DNA of 43,267 bases from Candidatus Nanoarchaeia archaeon (GTDB lineage: Archaea > Nanobdellota > Nanobdellia > Woesearchaeales > JACPBV01). The first letter of the stretch is position 1. Each line of letters opens with the position of its first letter. Below the pieces are notes generated by a model, which did no database searches, was not told the origin of the DNA, and saw nothing but the letters and a program-made list of their open reading frames with translations. This document shows positions 41,779 through 43,267 of this stretch, piece by piece. The stretch is taken from NCBI GenBank assembly GCA_028279655.1, contig JANQNH010000014.1, positions 1-43,267 of the forward strand, read 5' to 3'. The position numbers and the translations under genes were made by a program.

Positions 41779-43267
41779 CTTAATTCAACATAAAGTGCAA
41801 CAGAGTATTGATCCGTTGCTATGTACTTCTTCAATTCTGAAGGGACCCTAAGCTCAAAATCATATATCCCATAAGCCCCTTGTTTGTCTGGATTGATCTT
41901 ATTGAAAAAGATAAGATCTTGGTTTCCGTTATATTCTGTTCCACCATCAGAGGCATCCCACAAAATCCCAGTCAAGAAGTTGGTGTTGTTGGTTGAGTTT
42001 ACAACAGACACATTAGTGATAACTTTGGAGAAAATACCAAAAGAGGTTTTGTTCTTAGAAGCACTGTTCAGGGTATATGTCCTGTTTACTGAGTCAGTGA
42101 AGTTTACAGAGCCCAAGGCACTATCAATCTCTTCAAAATCATCCATCTGGATATTATCGCTACGATCTACACCAATAGCTGTTAGGTTTGCCCAGGTTAC
42201 GCTGCTGTCATAATCTACTGCAAATATACTGCCAGAGCTGGCATTGGAAACATACCAATCAAATACAGAAGTATTCCCAAGGCTTTTTATCCAAAGGTCC
42301 CCGCTTATCTCTCCATGTACTATATGCCAGGAAGGGGTTGTGAAATTATTAGATGCATTATTGTTTGTTTCATTGAGTTCATTAAGCTCCTTATACGGAT
42401 CTAATAGAACCCAGATCTCGTGACTACCTATTTTTGCGATCCATGTTGTGTTGACTATTGTGCTCTGCCCGTATTCCAGTAATGGCACAGTTATATTTCC
42501 AATAACTGTCCCGGTTGAAGGATCTCCCTCATAGAACTGCACAATAAAGTCTTCTGCATCGCTTCCACCTATATTGTGGATTGTTGCATTGATCGTGATA
42601 TTGTCTCCCTCAATTGGATCTGAATTATTAAATTTTATATCCGAACTGTTGAGTGTTAGGTCCTGTTCATTCACCTCAAAGCTTGCAGTTATACTTACAT
42701 TTGTATTGCTCACATTGGTATTATTGAGGGAATCCCAACAGGTGACATTCCATGTGTGATCCCCTAGATCCAAGTCATTTATGACAACATATGTGTAAGA
42801 TCCATTGCTTGCATTGATCCCGCTTACATTCACAGCACCATCCAAGGTAAGATTGCAGGTAAGGTTTGTGTTCAGGTTGTCTACTGCTGTAAAATTAAAG
42901 GTAACATCATTATAATTCAAATTATCCCCAACTGGAAAATTCAGGGTAACATTCGGAGGAGTAGTATCAACATAGACTATCTTATGCGTTAGATTCGTAC
43001 CTACATTACCTGAAGGGTCTGTACAGTTAATGGTCCAGTTATACCTGTTATCAGCTAGGTTATTAGAAGTAATGTTGTTCTGCTCACCATGTGAGATTGT
43101 GCTTTTAGATACATTAAGGTCTCCATTCAAGACCAAGGTACAACTGGATATTTCCCCTGAATTATCATATGGTGTAAAATAGAAGGATATATTATAATCA
43201 TTGGTCCAGTAATAATCCTGAGGATTTCCTAAGGATATTGAAGGGGGCTCTGCAATTGTAAAGTTCC
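41775..43267 (-). CDS. Large secreted Ig/CARDB protein with C-terminal X module (N-terminus outside window)
   Basis: The open frame continues to the right edge with no start inside a safe context. A TTG at 43136 is internal, since upstream codons read as the same Ig-like fold (DYYWTNDYNISFYFTP). At least 497 residues are present: Ig-like repeats with VDTTPPNVTLNFP, a CARDB-like domain (LTLNSSDIKFNNSDP), then an X-type C-terminal module (HGEISGDLWI, FDWYVSNASSGSIF, VTWANLTAIGV, DFEEIDSA, ending SVALYVELR). It is homologous to the C-terminal 300 residues of the downstream gene, to which it is coupled by ATGA overlap. Confidence 0.86.
   Translation of the reverse strand, partial: NFTIAEPPSISLGNPQDYYWTNDYNISFYFTPYDNSGEISSCTLVLNGDLNVSKSTISHGEQNNITSNNLADNRYNWTINCTDPSGNVGTNLTHKIVYVDTTPPNVTLNFPVGDNLNYNDVTFNFTAVDNLNTNLTCNLTLDGAVNVSGINASNGSYTYVVINDLDLGDHTWNVTCWDSLNNTNVSNTNVSITASFEVNEQDLTLNSSDIKFNNSDPIEGDNITINATIHNIGGSDAEDFIVQFYEGDPSTGTVIGNITVPLLEYGQSTIVNTTWIAKIGSHEIWVLLDPYKELNELNETNNNASNNFTTPSWHIVHGEISGDLWIKSLGNTSVFDWYVSNASSGSIFAVDYDSSVTWANLTAIGVDRSDNIQMDDFEEIDSALGSVNFTDSVNRTYTLNSASKNKTSFGIFSKVITNVSVVNSTNNTNFLTGILWDASDGGTEYNGNQDLIFFNKINPDKQGAYGIYDFELRVPSELKKYIATDQYSVALYVELR

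Noticed and set aside
41775-43136. A self-contained 453-residue protein starting at 43136.
   Set aside because: The codon is TTG and the frame continues upstream with the same Ig-like sequence to the window edge, so the gene is partial.

Overview
The window looks like an AT-rich archaeal chromosome segment, most likely from a small-genome DPANN-type lineage (Woesearchaeota/Pacearchaeota-like). This is an inference: many genes have archaeal TATA boxes placed for short or absent leaders, others have GGTGA-type Shine-Dalgarno sites, ribbon-helix-helix and winged-helix regulators are abundant, a KaiC-like ATPase and archaeal-lipid-type enzymes are present, and about half the window encodes secreted Asn/Ser/Thr-rich proteins full of N-glycosylation sequons. 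No rRNA, tRNA, CRISPR array or transposase was seen.

Layout. (1) 1-8471, minus strand: a tandem-HTH regulator whose end overlaps the start of a giant surface protein (at least 2,646 residues) that runs off the left edge. (2) 8472-10041: a regulatory intergenic stretch and a two-gene plus-strand unit (winged-helix protein, membrane-anchored protein). (3) 10059-12727: a 50-residue RHH regulator coupled to an 839-residue membrane surface protein. (4) 12955-14465: a divergent pair of small paralogues and a KaiC-like ATPase. (5) 14604-21154: an isoprenoid island. It holds a tandem V4R-like protein, then a minus-strand operon of UbiA-type prenyltransferase, NifV/AksA-like acyltransferase and geranylgeranyl-reductase-like flavoprotein, then a divergent plus-strand operon of YjbQ, polyprenyl diphosphate synthase and type 1 IPP isomerase. 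(6) 21168-24413: RadC and a run of small DNA-binding regulators, several with clear inverted-repeat operators. (7) 24391-43267, all minus strand: surface-protein operons containing a recurring roughly 200-residue C-terminal module ('X', six copies), a second family ('Y', two copies) and Cys-rich calcium-type repeats. A recent Y-X tandem duplication, a second tandem-HTH regulator and an isolated GC-rich hairpin cluster sit among them.

How they may work together. The two tandem-HTH regulators are paralogues. Both have TATGTAAG-type repeats upstream, and both overlap the downstream surface gene by 14 nt, so they look like dedicated regulators of surface-protein operons. A second motif, TTAGTATA, lies upstream of the RHH/839-residue operon and of the X/Y operon. 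In the isoprenoid island, a GGGATAA(A) motif recurs before the V4R gene and in the divergent promoter of the two isoprenoid operons. This suggests one regulon in which a prenyl product is built (IPP isomerase, prenyl synthase), transferred (UbiA) and reduced (flavoprotein). The role of the NifV-like enzyme in it is unexplained and is the most interesting biochemical question here. All functional coupling is inference from position and motifs.
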